A DNA stretch of 64,000 nt from Anaspis maculata (taxonomy: Eukaryota; Arthropoda; Insecta; Coleoptera; Scraptiidae): assembly GCA_949128115.1 (NCBI GenBank), contig OX421966.1, positions 3,038,001 to 3,102,000 of the forward strand. Direction: 5' to 3'. Numbering within the stretch: position 1 is the first letter of the stretch; every line of letters begins with the position of its first letter. A program made the position numbers and the translations under genes. The notes under the pieces were generated by a model. It was not told the origin of the DNA. It ran no database searches and saw nothing but the letters and a program-made list of their open reading frames with translations. This document shows, one piece after another, positions 11,201 through 25,021 of the stretch.

Positions 11201-14200
11201 TGGTGACCGATCGTTTTGAAAGTCACGTGGGTTGAAGCCCGAAGTCACGTGGGTTGGAGCCTGGAGTCACGTGGGTTGAAACCTGGACTTTTTGGATAAC
11301 AATTGTGTCTTTTCTTCTATATTTGTGTTCGTTCGTCAGATGTTGCGTTTGGAACAAGTAGCTGCCAACATCAGAAGTGGTGACCGATCGTTTTCAAAGT
11401 CACGTGGGTTAAAGCCTGAAGTCACGTGGGTTGAAGCCCGAGGTCACGTGGGTTGAAGCCTGAAGTCACGTGGGTTGGAGCCTGGAGTCACGTGGGCTCA
11501 AACCTGAACTTTTTGGATAACAATTGTGTCTTTTTTTCTATATTTGTGTTCGTTCGTCAGATGTTGCGTTTGGAAAGAGTAGCTGCCAACTCCAAAAGTG
11601 GTGACCGATCGTTTTAATAGTCACGTGGGTTGAAGCCTGAAGTCACGTGGGTTGGAGCCTGAAGTCACGTGGGTTGAAGCCTGAAGTCACGTGGGTTAAA
11701 ACCTGAACTTTTTGGATAACAATTGTGTCTTTTCTTCTATATTTGTGTTCGTTCGTAAGACGTTGCGTTTGGAACAAGTAGCTGCCAACATCAAAAGTGG
11801 TGACCGATCGTTTTGAAAGTCACGTGGGTTGAAGCCTGAAGTCACGTGGGTTGGAGCCTGGAGTCACGTGGGTTAAAACCTGAACTTTTTGGATAACAAT
11901 TGTGTCTTTTTTTCTATATTTGTGTTTGTTCGTCAAATGTTACGTTTGGAACAAGTAGCTGCCAACTTCAAAAGTGGTGACCGATCGTTTTGAAAGTCAC
12001 GTGGGTTGAAGCCTGAAGTCACGTGGGTTGAAGCCTGAAGTCACGTGGGTTGAAGCCTGAAGTCACGTGGGTTGAAGCCTGAAGTCACGTGGGTTGAAAC
12101 CTGAATTTTTTGGATAACAATTGTGTCTTTTCTTCTTCATTTGTGTTCGTTCGTTAGACGTTGCGTTTGGAACAAGTAGCTGCCAACATCAAAAGTGGTG
12201 ACCAATCGTTTTCACAGTCACGTGGGTTGAAGCCTGAAGTCACGTGGGTTGGAGCCTGGAGTCACGTGGGTTAAAACCTGAACTTTTTGGATAACAATTG
12301 TGTCTTTTCTTCTATATTTGTGTTCGTTCGTCAGATGTTGCGTTTGGAACAAGTAGCTGCCAACATCAAAAGTGGTGACCGATCGTTTTCAAAGTCACGT
12401 GGGTTAAAGCCTGAAGTCACGTGGGTTGGAGCCCGAAGTCACGTGGGTTGAAGCCTGAAGTCACGTGGGTTGGAGCCTGGAGTCACGTGGGTTCAAACCT
12501 GAATTTTTTGGATTTCAATTCCGTCATTTTTTTTTATATTTACGTTCGTTCGTCAGATGTTGCGTTTGGAAAGAGTAGCTGCCAACTCCAAAAGTGGTGA
12601 CCGATCGTTTTAATAGTCACGTGGGTTGAAGCCTGAAGTCACGTGGGTTGAAGCCTGAAGTCACGTGGGTTGAAGCCTGAAGTCACGTGGGTTGAAGCCT
12701 GAAGTCACGTGGGTTAAAACCTGAACTTTTTGGATAACAATTGTGTCTTTTCTTCTATATTTGTGTTCGTTCGTTAGATGTTGCGTTTGGAACAAGTAGC
12801 TGCCAACATCAAAAGTGGTGACCGATCGTTTTGAAAGTCACGTGGGTTGAAGCCTGAAGTCACGTGGGTTGGAGCCTGGAGTCACGTGGGTTAAAACCTG
12901 AACTTTTTGGATAACAATTGTGTCTTTTTTTCTATATTTGTGTTTGTTCGTCAAATGTTGCGTTTGGAACAAGTAGCTGCCAACTTCAAAAGTGGTGACC
13001 GATCGTTTTGGAAGTCACGTGGGTTGAAGCCTGAAGTCACGTGGGTTGAAGCCTTAAGTCACGTGGGTTGAAGCCTGAAGTCACGTGAGTTAAAACCTGA
13101 ACTTTTTTGATAACAATTGTGTCTTTTCTTCTATATTTGTGTTCGTTCGTCAGATGTTGCGTTTGGAACAAGTAGCTGCCAACATCAATAGTGGTGACCG
13201 ATCGTTCTCAAAGTAACGTGGGTTGAAGCCTGAAGTCACGTGGGTTGGAGCCTGGAGTCACGTGGGTTAAAACCTGAACTTTTTGGATAACAATTGTGTC
13301 TTTTTTTCTATATTTGTGTTTGTTCGTCAAATGTTGCGTTTGGAAAGAGTAGCTGCCAACATCAAAAGTGGTGACCGATCGTTTTGGAAGTCACGTGGGT
13401 TGAAGCCTGAAGTCACGTGGGTTGGAGCCTGGAGTCACGTGGGTTCAAACCTGAACTTTTTGGATTTCAATTCCGTCATTTTTTTTGATATTTACGTTCG
13501 TTCGTCAGATGTTGCGTTTGGAACAAGTAGTTGCCAACTCCAAAAGTGGTGACCGATCGTTATAATAGTCACGTGGGTTGAAGCCTGAAGTCACGTGGGT
13601 TGAAGCCTGAAGTCACGTGGGTTGAAACCTGAATTTTTTGGATAACAATTGTGTCTTTTCTTCTTCATTTGTGTTCGTTCGTTAGACGTTGCGTTTGGAA
13701 CAAGTAGCTGCCAACATCAAGAGTGGTGACCAATCGTTTTCACAGTCACGTGGGTTGAAGCCTGAAGTCACGTGGGTTGGAGCCTGGAGTCACGTGGGTT
13801 AAAACCTGAACTTTTTGGATAACAATTGTGTCTTTTCTTCTATATTTGTGTTCGTTCGTCAGATGTTGCGTTTGGAACAAGTAGCTGCCAACATCAAAAG
13901 TGGTGACCGATCGTTTTCAAAGTCACGTGGGTTAAAGCCTGAAGTCACGTGGGTTGGAGCCCGAAGTCACGTGGGTTGAAGCCTGAAGTCACGTGGGTTG
14001 GAGCCTGGAGTCACGTGGGTTCAAACCTGAATTTTTTGGATTTCAATTCCGTCATTTTTTTTTATATTTACGTTCGTTCGTCAGATGTTGCGTTTGGAAC
14101 AAGTAGTTGCCAACTCCAAAAGTGGTGACCGATCGTTATAATAGTCACGTGGGTTGAAGCCTGAAGTCACGTGGGTTGAAGCCTGAAGTCACGTGGGTTA

Positions 14201-15332
14201 AAACCTGAACTTTTTGGATAACAATTGTGTCTTTTCTTCTATATTTGTGTTCGTTCGTTAGACGTTGCGTTTGGAACAAGTAGCTGCCAACATCAAAAGT
14301 GGTGACCAATCGTTTCCAAAGTCACGTGGGTTGAAGCCTGAAGTCACGTGGGTTGGAGCCTGGAGTCACGTGGGTTTAAACCTGAACTTTTTGGATAACA
14401 ATTGTGTCTTTTCTTCTATATTTGTGTTCGTTCGTCAGATGTTGCGTTTGGAACAAGTAGCTGCCAACATCAAAAGTGGTGACCGATCGTTTTCAAAGTC
14501 ACGTGGGTTAAAGCCTGAAGTCACGTGGGTTGGAGCCCGAAGTCACGTAGGTTGAAGCCTGAAGTGACGTGGGTTGAAGCCTGAAGTCACGTGGGCTAAA
14601 ACCTGAACTTTTTGATAACAATTGTGCCTTTTCTTCTATATTTGTGTTCGTTCGTCAGATGTTGCGTTTGGAACAAGTAGCTGCCAACATCAAAAGTGGT
14701 GACCGATCGTTTTCAAAGTCACGTGGGTTGAAGCCTGGAGTCACGTGGGTTGGAGCCTGGAGACACGTGGGTGCAAACCTGAACTTTTTGGATAACAATT
14801 GTGTCTTTTTTTCTATATTTGTGTTCGTTCGTCAGATGTTGCGTTTGGAAAGAGTAGCTGCCAACTCCAAAAGTGGTGACCGATCGTTTTAATAGTCACG
14901 TGGGTTGAAGCCTGAAGTCACGTGGGTTGAAGCCTGAAGTCACGTGGGTTGAAGCCTGGAGTCACGTGGGTTGAAGCCTGAAGTCACGTGGGTTAAAACC
15001 TGAACTTTTTGGATAACAATTGTGTCTTTTCTTCTATATTTGTGTTCGTTCGTTAGACGTTGCGTTTGGAACAAGTAGCTGCCAACATCAAAAGTGGTGA
15101 CCGATCGTTTTGAAAATCACGTGGGTTGGAGCCTGAAGTCACGTGGGTTGGAGCCTGGAGTCACGTGGGTTAAAACCTGAACTTTTTGGATAACAATTGT
15201 GTCTTTTTTTCTATATTTGTGTTTGTTCGTCAAATGTTGCGTTTGGAACAAGTAGCTGCCAACTTCAAAAGTGCTGACCGATCGTTTTGAAAGTCACGTG
15301 GGTTGAAGCCTGAAGTCACGTGGGTTGGAGCC

Positions 15333-16881
15333 TGGAGTCACGTGGGTTAAAACCTGAACTTTTTGGATAACAATTGTGTCTTTTTTTCTATATTTGTGTT
15401 TGTTCGTCAAATGTTGCGTTTGGAACAAGTAGCTGCCAACTTCAAAAGTGGTGACCGATCGTTTTGAAAGTCACGTGGGTTGAAGCCTGAAGTCACGTGG
15501 GTTGAAGCCTTAAGTCACGTGGGTTGAAGCCTGAAGTCACGTGAGTTAAAACCTGAACTTTTTTGATAACAATTGTGTCTTTTCTTCTATATTTGTGTTT
15601 GTTCGTCAGATGTTGCGTTTGGAACAAGTAGCTGCCAACATCAATAGTGGTGACCGATCGTTCTCAAAGTCACGTGGGTTGAAGCCTGAAGTCACGTGGG
15701 TTGGAGCTTGGAGTCACGTGGGTTCAAACCAGAACTTTTTGGATAACAATTGTGTCTTTTCTTCTATATTTGTGTTCGTTCGTCACATGTTGCGTTTGGA
15801 ACTAGTAGCTGCCAACATCAAAAGTGGTGACCGATCGTTTTCAAAGTCACGTGGGTTGAAGCCTGGAGTCACGTGGGTTGGAGCCTGGAGTCACGTGGGT
15901 TCAAACCTGAACTTTTTGGATAACAATTGTGTCTTTTTTCCTATATTTGTGTTCGTTCGTCAGATGTTGCGTTTGGAAAGAGTAGCTGCCAACATCAAAA
16001 GTGGTGACCGATCGTTTTGGAAGTCACGTGAGTTGAAGCCTGAAGTCACGTGGGTTGGAGCCTGGAGTCACGTGGGTTCAAACCTGAACTTTTTGGATTT
16101 CAATTCCGTCATTTTTTTTGATATTTACGTTCGTTCGTCAGATGTTGCGTTTGGAACAAGTAGTTGCCAACTCCAAAAGTGGTGACCGATCGTTATAATT
16201 GTCACGTGGGTTGAAGCCTGAAGTCACGTGGGTTGAAATCCGAAGTCACGTGGGTTGAAGCCTGAAGTCACGTGGGTTAAAACCTGAACTTTTTGGATAA
16301 CAATTGTGTCTTTTCTTCTATATTTGTGTTCGTTCGTCAGATGTTGCGTTTGGAAAGAGTAGCTGCCAACTCCAAAAGTGGTGACCGATCGTTTTAATGG
16401 TCACGTGGGTTGAAGCCTGAAGTCACGTGGGTTGAAGCCTGAAGTCACGTGGGTTGAAGCCTGAAGTCACGTGGGTTGAAGCCTGAAGTCACGTGGGTTA
16501 AAACCTGAACTTTTTGGATAACAATTGTGTCTTTTCTTCTATATTTGTGTTCGTTCGTTAGACGTTGCGTTTGGAACAAGTAGCTGCCAACATCAAAAGT
16601 GGTGACCGATCGTTTTGAAAGTCACGTGGGTTGAAGCCTGAAGTCACGTTGGTTGGAGCCTGGAGTCACGTGGGTTAAAACCTGAACTTTTTGGATAACA
16701 ATTGTGTTTTTTTTTCTATATTTGTGTTCGTTCGTCAGATGTTGCGTTTGGAAAGAGTAGCTGCCAACTCCAAAAGTGGTGACCGATCGTTTCAATAGTC
16801 ACGTGGGTTGAAGCCTGAAGTCACGTGGGTTAAAGCCTGAAGTCACGTGAGTTGAAGCCTGAAGTCACGTGGGTTGAAGCC
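15333..16881 (+). repeat. 1,549-bp tandem duplication, unit 1 (in 10.2-kb copy 2)
   Basis: Equivalent of 5132-6680, shifted by 10,201 bp. It carries the same CAAACCAG variant near 15728 that separates unit 1 from unit 2 in the first copy. The 1,549-bp duplication therefore predates the 10.2-kb duplication. Confidence 0.86.
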
Positions 16882-18430
16882 TGGAGTCACGTGGGTTAAA
16901 GCCTGAACTTTTTGGATAACAATTGTGTCTTTTTTTCTATATTTGTGTTTGTTCGTCAAATGTTGCGTTTGGAACAAGTAGCTGCCAACTTCAAAAGTGG
17001 TGACCGATCGTTTTGAAAGTCACGTGGGTTGAAGCCTGAAGTCACGTGGGTTGAAGCCTTAAGTCACGTGGGTTGAAGCCTGAAGTCACGTGAGTTAAAA
17101 CCTGAACTTTTTTGATAACAATTGTGTCTTTTCTTCTATATTTGTGTTTGTTCGTCAGATGTTGCGTTTGGAACAAGTAGCTGCCAACATCAATAGTGGT
17201 GACCGATCGTTCTCAAAGTCACGTGGGTTGAAGCCTGAAGTCACGTGGGTTGGAGCTTGGAGTCACGTGGGTTCAAACCTGAACTTTTTGGATAACAATT
17301 GTGTCTTTTCTTCTATATTTGTGTTCGTTCGTCACATGTTGCGTTTGGAACTAGTAGCTGCCAACATCAAAAGTGGTGACCGATCGTTTTCAAAGTCACG
17401 TGGGTTGAAGCCTGGAGTCACGTGGGTTGGAGCCTGGAGTCACGTGGGTTCAAACCTGAACTTTTTGGATAACAATTGTGTCTTTTTTCCTATATTTGTG
17501 TTCGTTCGTCAGATGTTGCGTTTGGAAAGAGTAGCTGCCAACATCAAAAGTGGTGACCGATCGTTTTGGAAGTCACGTGAGTTGAAGCCTGAAGTCACGT
17601 GGGTTGGAGCCTGGAGTCACGTGGGTTCAAACCTGAACTTTTTGGATTTCAATTCCGTCATTTTTTTTGATATTTACGTTCGTTCGTCAGATGTTGCGTT
17701 TGGAACAAGTAGTTGCCAACTCCAAAAGTGGTGACCGATCGTTATAATAGTCACGTGGGTTGAAGCCTGAAGTCACGTGGGTTGAAATCCGAAGTCACGT
17801 GGGTTGAAGCCTGAAGTCACGTGGGTTAAAACCTGAACTTTTTGGATAACAATTGTGTCTTTTCTTCTATATTTGTGTTCGTTCGTCAGATGTTGCGTTT
17901 GGAAAGAGTAGCTGCCAACTCCAAAAGTGGTGACCGATCGTTTTAATGGTCACGTAGGTTGAAGCCTGAAGTCACGTGGGTTGAAGCCTGAAGTCACGTG
18001 GGTTGAAGCCTGAAGTCACGTGGGTTGAAGCCTGAAGTCACGTGGGTTAAAACCTGAACTTTTTGGATAACAATTGTGTCTTTTCTTCTATATTTGTGTT
18101 CGTTCGTTAGACGTTGCGTTTGGAACAAGTAGCTGCCAACATCAAAAGTGGTGACCGATCGTTTTGAAAGTCACGTGGGTTGAAGCCTGAAGTCACGTTG
18201 GTTGGAGCCTGGAGTCACGTGGGTTAAAACCTGAACTTTTTGGATAACAATTGTGTTTTTTTTTCTATATTTGTGTTCGTTCGTCAGATGTTGCGTTTGG
18301 AAAGAGTAGCTGCCAACTCCAAAAGTGGTGACCGATCGTTTCAATAGTCACGTGGGTTGAAGCCTGAAGTCACGTGGGTTAAAGCCTGAAGTCACGTGAG
18401 TTGAAGCCTGAAGTCACGTGGGTTGAAGCC
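16882..18430 (+). repeat. 1,549-bp tandem duplication, unit 2 (in 10.2-kb copy 2)
   Basis: Equivalent of 6681-8229. It keeps the CACGTAGG variant near 17952 that marks unit 2 in the first copy (near 7751). Together with the CAAACCAG variant in unit 1 this fixes the order of events: 1,549-bp duplication, point changes, then 10.2-kb duplication. Confidence 0.86.
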
Positions 18431-18858
18431 TGAAGTCACGTGGGTTAAAACCTGAACTTTTTGGATAACAATTGTGTCTTTTCTTCTATATTTGTGTTCG
18501 TTCGTTAGACGTTGCGTTTGGAACAAGTAGCTGCCAACATCAAAAGTGGTGACCGATCGTTTTGAAAGTCTCGTGGGTTGAAGCCTGAAGTCACGTGGGT
18601 TGAAGCCTGAAGTCACGTGGGTTGAAGCCTAAAGTCACGTGGGTTAAAACCTGAACTTTTTGGATAACAATTGTGTCTTTTTTTCTATATTTGTGTTCGT
18701 TCGTCAGATGTTGCGTTTGGAAAGAGTAGCTGCCAACATCAAAAGTGGTGACCGATCGTTATAATAGTCACGTGGGTTGAAGCCTGAAGTCACGTGGGTT
18801 GAAGCCTGAAGTCACGTGGGTTAAAACCTGAACTTTTTGGATAACAATTGTGTCTTTT

Positions 18859-20169
18859 CTTCTATATTTGTGTTCGTTCGTTAGACGTTGCGTTTGGAAC
18901 AAGTAGCTGCCAACATCGAAAGTGGTGACCGATCGTTTTAAAAGTCACGTGGGTTTAAGCCTGAAGTCACGTGGGTTGAAGCCTGAAGTCACGTGGGTTA
19001 AAACCTGAACTTTTTGGATAAAAATTGTGTCTTTTCTTCTATATTTGTGTTCGTTCGTCAGATGTTGCGTTTGGAACAAGTTGCTGCCAACATCAAAAGT
19101 GGTGACCGATCGTTTTAAAAGTCACGTGAGTTGAAGTCTGAATTCACGTGGGTTGAAGCCTGAAGTCACGTGGGTTGAAGCCTGGAGTCACGTGGGTTCA
19201 AACCTGAACTTTTTGGATAACAATTTCGTCATTTTTTTTTGATATTTGTGTTAGTTCGTCAGATGTTGCGTTTGGAAAGAGTAGCTGCCAACATCAAAAG
19301 TGGTGACCGATCGTTTTGAAAGTCACGTGGGTTGAAGCCCGAAGTCACGTGGGTTGGAGCCTGGAGTCACGTGGGTTGAAACCTGAACTTTTTGGATAAC
19401 AATTGTGTCTTTTCTTCTATATTTGTGTTCGTTCGTCAGATGTTGCGATTGGAACAAGTAGCTGCCAACATCAGAAGTGGTGACCGATCGTTTTCAAAGT
19501 CACGTGGGTTAAAGCCTGAAGTCACGTGGGTTGAAGCCCGAAGTCACGTGGGTTGAAGCCTGAAGTCACGTGGGTTGGAGCCTGGAGTCACGTGGGCTCA
19601 AACCTGAACTTTTTGGATAACAATTGTGTCTTTTTTTCTATATTTGTGTTCGTTCGTCAGATGTTGCGTTTGGAAAGAGTAGCTGCCAACTCCAAAAGTG
19701 GTGACCGATCGTTTTAATAGTCACGTGGGTTGAAGCCTGAAGTCACGTGGGTTGAAGCCTGAAGTCACGTGGGTTGAAGCCTGAAGTCACGTGGGTTAAA
19801 ACCTGAACTTTTTGGATAACAATTGTGTCTTTTCTTCTATATTTGTGTTCGTTCGTATGACGTTGCGTTTGGAACAAGTAGCTGCCAACATCAAAAGTGG
19901 TGACCGATCGTTTTGAAAGTCACGTGGGTTGAAGCCTGAAGTCACGTGGGTTGGAGCCTGGAGTCACGTGGGTTAAAACCTGAACTTTTTGGATAACAAT
20001 TGTGTCTTTTTTTCTATATTTGTGTTTGTTCGTCAAATGTTACGTTTGGAACAAGTAGCTGCCAACTTCAAAAGTGGTGACCGATCGTTTTGAAAGTCAC
20101 GTGGGTTGAAGCCTGAAGTCACGTGGGTTGAAGCCTTAAGTCACGTGGGTTGAAGCCTGAAGTCACGTG
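18859..20169 (+). repeat. Copy of the 10.8-12.07 kb segment (offset 8,100 bp)
   Basis: From about 18900 the monomers match 10800-12069 at an offset of 8,100 bp, including the rare GGGTTTAAGCC unit, the TTGCTGCC core and the CGTCATTTTTTTTTGATATTTG core. Seen differences include GAACTT against GGACTT (19385/11285), GCGATTGG against GCGTTTGG (19446/11346) and GCCTTAAG against GCCTGAAG (20134/12034). Divergence is visibly higher than between the 10.2-kb copies, which suggests an older event. The match ends in the 22-bp block near 20169. Confidence 0.82.
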
Positions 20170-21699
20170 AGTTAAAACCTGAACTTTTTTGATAACAATT
20201 GTGTCTTTTCTTCTATATTTGTGTTCGTTCGTCAGATGTTGCGTTTGGAACAAGTAGCTGCCAACATCAAAAGTGGTGACCGATCGTTTTCAAAGTCACG
20301 TGGGTTGAAGCCTGAAGTCACGTGGGTTGGGGCCTGGAGTCACGTGGGTTAAAACCTGAACTTTTTGGATAACAATTGTGTCTTTTTCTCTATATTTTTG
20401 TTTGTTCGTCAAATAATGCGTTTGGAACAAGTAGCTGCCAACATCAAAAGTGGTGACCGATCGTTTCCAAAGTCACGTGGGTTGAAGCCTGAAGTCACGT
20501 GGGTTGGAATCTGGAGTCACGTGGGTTAAAACCTGAACTTTTTGGATAGCAATTGTGTCTTTTTCTCTATATTTTTGTTTGTTCGTCAAATAATGCGTTT
20601 GGAACAAGTAGCTGCCAACATCAAAAGTGGTGACCGATCGTTTTCAAAGTCACGTGGGTTGAAGCCTGAAGTCACGTGGGTTGGAACCTGGAGTCACGTG
20701 GGTTAAAACCTGAACTTTTTGGATAACGATTGTGTCTTTTCTTCTATATTTGTGTTCGTTCGTCAGATGTTGCGTTTGGAACAAGTAGCTGCCAACATCA
20801 GAAGTGGTGACCGATCGTTTTCAAAGTCACGTGGGTTAAAGCCTGAAGTCACGTGGGTTGAAGCCCGAAGTCACGTGGGTTGAAGCCTGAAGTCACGTGG
20901 GTTGGAGCCTGGAGTCACGTGGGCTCAAACCTGAACTTTTTGGATAACAATTGTGTCTTTTTTTCTATATTTGTGTTCGTTCGTCAGATGTTGCGTTTGG
21001 AAAGAGTAGCTGCCAACTCCAAAAGTGGTGACCGATCGTTTTAATAGTCACGTGGGTTGAAGCCTGAAGTCACGTGGGTTGGAGCCTGAAATCACGTGGG
21101 TTGAAGCCTGAAGTCACGTGGGTTAAAACCTGAACTTTTTGGATAACAATTGTGTCTTTTCTTCTATATTTGTGTTCGTTCGTAAGACGTTGCGTTTGGA
21201 ACAAGTAGCTGCCAACATCAAAAGTGGTGACCGATCGTTTTGAAAGTCACGTGGGTTGAAGCCTGAAGTCACGTGGGTTGGAGCCTGGAGTCACGTGGGT
21301 TAAAACCTGAACTTTTTGGATAACAATTGTGTCTTTTTTTCTATATTTGTGTTTGTTCGTCAAATGTTACGTTTGGAACAAGTAGCTGCCAACTTCAAAA
21401 GTGGTGACCGATCGTTTTGAAAGTCACGTGGGTTGAAGCCTGAAGTCACGTGGGTTGAAGCCTTAAGTCACGTGGGTTGAAGCCTGAAGTCACGTGAGTT
21501 AAAACCTGAACTTTTTTGATAACAATTGTGTCTTTTCTTCTATATTTGTGTTCGTTCGTCAGATGTTGCGTTTGGAACAAGTAGCTGCCAACATCAAAAG
21601 TGGTGACCGATCGTTTTCAAAGTCACGTGGGTTGAAGCCTGAAGTCACGTGGGTTGGGGCCTGGAGTCACGTGGGTTAAAACCTGAACTTTTTGGATAA
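19380..21699 (+). repeat. 1,327-bp offset tandem repeat with two extra monomers
   Basis: About 990 bp (19380-20372) recurs at 20707-21699 with an offset of 1,327 bp. Shared marks are CAACATCAGAAG, GAAGCCCGAAG, GGGCTCAAACC and TTGGGGCCTGG. Between the copies, about 20373-20706, lie two 177-bp monomers of a distinctive subtype with CTCTATATTTTTGTTTG and CAAATAATGCG. The same subtype recurs near 25930, 26107 and 27633. Confidence 0.8.
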
Positions 21700-24600
21700 C
21701 AATCGTGTCTTTTTTTCTATATTTGTGTTTGTTCGTCAAATGTTGCGTTTGGAACAAGTAGCTGCCAACTTCAAAAGTGTTGACCGATCGTTTTGAAAGT
21801 CACGTGGGTTGAAGCCTGAAGTCACGTGGGTTGAAGCCCAGAGTCACGTGGGTTGAAGCCTATAGTCACGTGGGTTAAAACCTGAACTTTATGGATAACA
21901 ATTGTGTCTTTTTTTCTATATTTGTGTTCGTTCGTTAGACGTTGCGTTTGGAACAAGTAGCTACCAACATCAAAAGTGGTGACCGATCGTTTTGAATGTC
22001 ACGTGGGTTGAAGCCTGAAGTCACGGGGGTTGGAGCCTGGAGTCACGTGGGTTGAAACCTGAACTTTTTGGATAACAATTGTGTCTTTTTCTCTATATCT
22101 TTGTTTGTTCGTCAAATGTTGCGTTTGGAACAAGTAGCTGCCAACATCAAAAGTGGTGACCGATCGTTTTCAAAGTCACGTGGGTTGAAGCCTGAAGTCA
22201 CGTGGGTTGGAGCCTGGAGTCACGTGGGTTAAAACCTGAACTTTTTGGATAACAATTGTGTCTTTTCTTCTATATTTTTGTTCGTTCGTCAGATGTTGCG
22301 TTTGGAACAAGTAGCTGCCAACATCAAAAGTGGTGACCGATCGTTTTCAAAGTCACGTGGGTTGAAGCCTGAAGTCACGTGGGTTGGAGCCCGAAGTCAC
22401 GTGGGTTGAAGCCTGAAGTCACGTGTGTTGGAGCCTGGAGTCACGTGGGCTCGAACCTGAACTTTTAAGATAACAATTTTGTCTTTCTTGCTATATTTGT
22501 GTTCGTTCGTCAGATGTTGCGTTTGGAAAGAGTAGCTGCCAACTTCAAAAGTGGTGACCGATCGTTTTCAAAGTCACGTGGGTTGAAGCCTGAAGTCACG
22601 TGGGTTGAAGCTCGAAGTCACGTGGGTTGAAGCCTGAAGTCACGTTGGTTAAAACCTGAACTTTTTGGATAACAATTGTGTCTTTTCTTCTATATTTGTG
22701 TTCGTTCGTCAGATGTTGCGTTTGGAACAAGTAGCTGCCAACATCAAAAGTGGTGACCGATCGTTTTCAAAGTCACGTGGGTTGAAGCCTGGAGTCACGT
22801 GGGTTGGAGCCTGGAGTCACGTGGGTGCTAACCTGAACTTTTTGGATAACAATTGTGTCTTTTTTTCTATATTTGTGTTCGTTCGTCAGATGTTGCGTTT
22901 GGAAAGAGTAGCTGCCAACTCCAAAAGTGGTGACCGATCGTTTTAATAGTCACGTGGGTTGAAGCCTGAAGTCACGTGGGTTGGAGCCTGAAGTCACGTG
23001 GGTTGAAGCCTGAAGTCACGTGGGTTGAAGCCTGAAGTCACGTGGGTTAAAACCTGAACTTTTTGGATAACAATTGTGTCTTTTCTCCTATATTTGTGTT
23101 CGTTCGTTAGACGTTGCGTTTGGAACAAGTAGCTGCCAACATCAAAAGTGGTGACCGATCGTTTTGAAAGTCACGTGGGTTGAAGCCTGAAGTCACGTGG
23201 GTTGAAGCCTGAAGTCACGTGGGTTGAAGCCTGGAGTCACGTGGGTTCAAACCTGAATTTTTTGGATAACAATTTCGTCATTTTTTTTTGATATTTGTGT
23301 TCGTTCGTCAGATGTTGCGTTTGGAAAGAGTAGCTGCCAACATCAAAAGTGGTGACCGATCGTTTTTAAGTCACGTGGGTTGAAGCCTGAAGTCACGTGG
23401 GTTGAAGCCTGGAGTCACGTGGGATAAAACCTGAATTTTTTGGATAACAATTGTGTCTTTTTTTCTATATTTGTGTTTGTTCGTCAAATGTTGCGTTTGG
23501 AACAAGTAGCTGCCAACTTCAAAAGTGGTGACCGATTGTTTTGAAAGTCACGTGGGTTGAAGCCTGAAGTCACGTGGGTTGGAGCCTGGAGTCACGTGGG
23601 TTCAAACCTGAACTTTTTGGATAACAATTGTGTCTTTTTTTCTATATTTGTGTTTGTTCGTCAAATGTTGCGTTTGGAACAAGTAGCTGCCAACTTCAAA
23701 AGTGGTGACCGATTGTTTTGAAGGTCACGTGGGTTGAAGCCTGAAGTCACGTGGGTTGAAGCCTCAAGTCACGTGGGTTGAAGCCTGAAGGCACGTGAGT
23801 TAAAACCTGAACTTATTTGATAACAATTGTGTCTTTTCTTCTATATTTGTGTTCGTTCGTCAGATGTTGCGTTTGGAACAAGTAGCTGCCAACATCAATA
23901 GTGGTGACCGATCGTTCTCAAAGTCACGTGGGTTGAAGCCTGAAGTCACGTGGGTTGGAGCCTGGAGTCACGTGGGTTAAAACCTGAACTTTTTGGATAA
24001 CAATTGTGTCTTTTCTTCTATATTTGTGTTCGTTCGTCTGATGTTGCGTTTGGAACAAGTAGCTGCCAACTTCAAAAGTGGTGACCGATCGTTTTGAAAG
24101 TCACGTGGGTTGAAGCCTGAAGTCACGTGGGTTGGAGCCTGGAGTCACGTGGGTTCAAACCTGAACTTTTTGGATAACAATTGTGTCTTTTTTTCTATAT
24201 TTGTGTTTGTTCGTCAAATGTTGCGTTTGGAACAAGTAGCTGCCAACTTCAAAAGTGGTGACCGATTGTTTTGAAAGTCACGTGGGTTGAAGCCTGAAGT
24301 CACGTGGGTTGAAGCCTCAAGTCACGTGGGTTGAAGCCTGAAGGCACGTGAGTTAAAACCTGAACTTTTTTGATAACAATTGTGTCTTTTCTTCTATATT
24401 TGTGTTCGTTCGTTAGACGTTGCGTTTGGAACAAGTAGCTGCCAACATCAAAAGTGGTGACCAATCGTTTTGAAAGTCACGTGGGTTGAAGCCTGAAGTC
24501 AAGTGGGTTGGAGCCTGGAGTCACGTGGGTTAAAACCTGAACTTTTTGGATAACAATCGTATCTTTTTTTCTATATTTGTGTTTGTTCGTCAAATGTTGC

Positions 24601-25021
24601 GTTTGGAACAAGTAGCTGCCAACTTCAAATGTGGTGACCGATCGTTTTGAAAGTCACGTGGGTTGAAGCCTGAAGTCACGTGGGTTGAAGCCTTAAGTCA
24701 CGTGGGTTGAAGCCTGAAGTCAAGTGAGTTAAAACCTGAACTTTTTTGATAACAATTGTGTCTTTTCTTCTATATTTGTGTTCGTTCGTCAGATGTTGCG
24801 TTTGGAACAAGTAGCTGCCAACATCAAAAGTGGTGACCGATCGTTTTAAAAGTCACGTGGGTTGAAGCCTGAAGTCACGTGGGTTGAAGCCTGAAGTCAC
24901 GTAGGTTGAAACCTTAACTTTTTGGATAACAATTTCGTCATTTTTTTTCGATATTTGTGTTAGTTCGTCAGATGTTGCGTTTGGAAAGAGTAGCTGCCAA
25001 CATCAAAAGTGGTGACCGATC

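Larger units (their letters stand above)
10203..18858 (+). repeat. 10.2-kb higher-order unit, partial copy 2
   Basis: This repeats 1-8657. The offset is 10,202 bp up to about 14605 and 10,201 bp after it, because one G is missing there (TTTTTGATAAC against TTTTTGGATAAC near 4411). That is the only difference I noticed while comparing, so the copies look nearly identical; I did not align every base. The match ends sharply at 18858, inside a core, where copy 1 continues TTTTTTTC and this copy switches to TTTTCTTC. The switch inside a core indicates exchange between different monomer subtypes. Confidence 0.9.

Noticed and set aside
14600..14610. Missing G in the second 10.2-kb copy as a meaningful mutation
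   Set aside because: A single-base deletion between otherwise matching copies may equally be a sequencing or assembly error.
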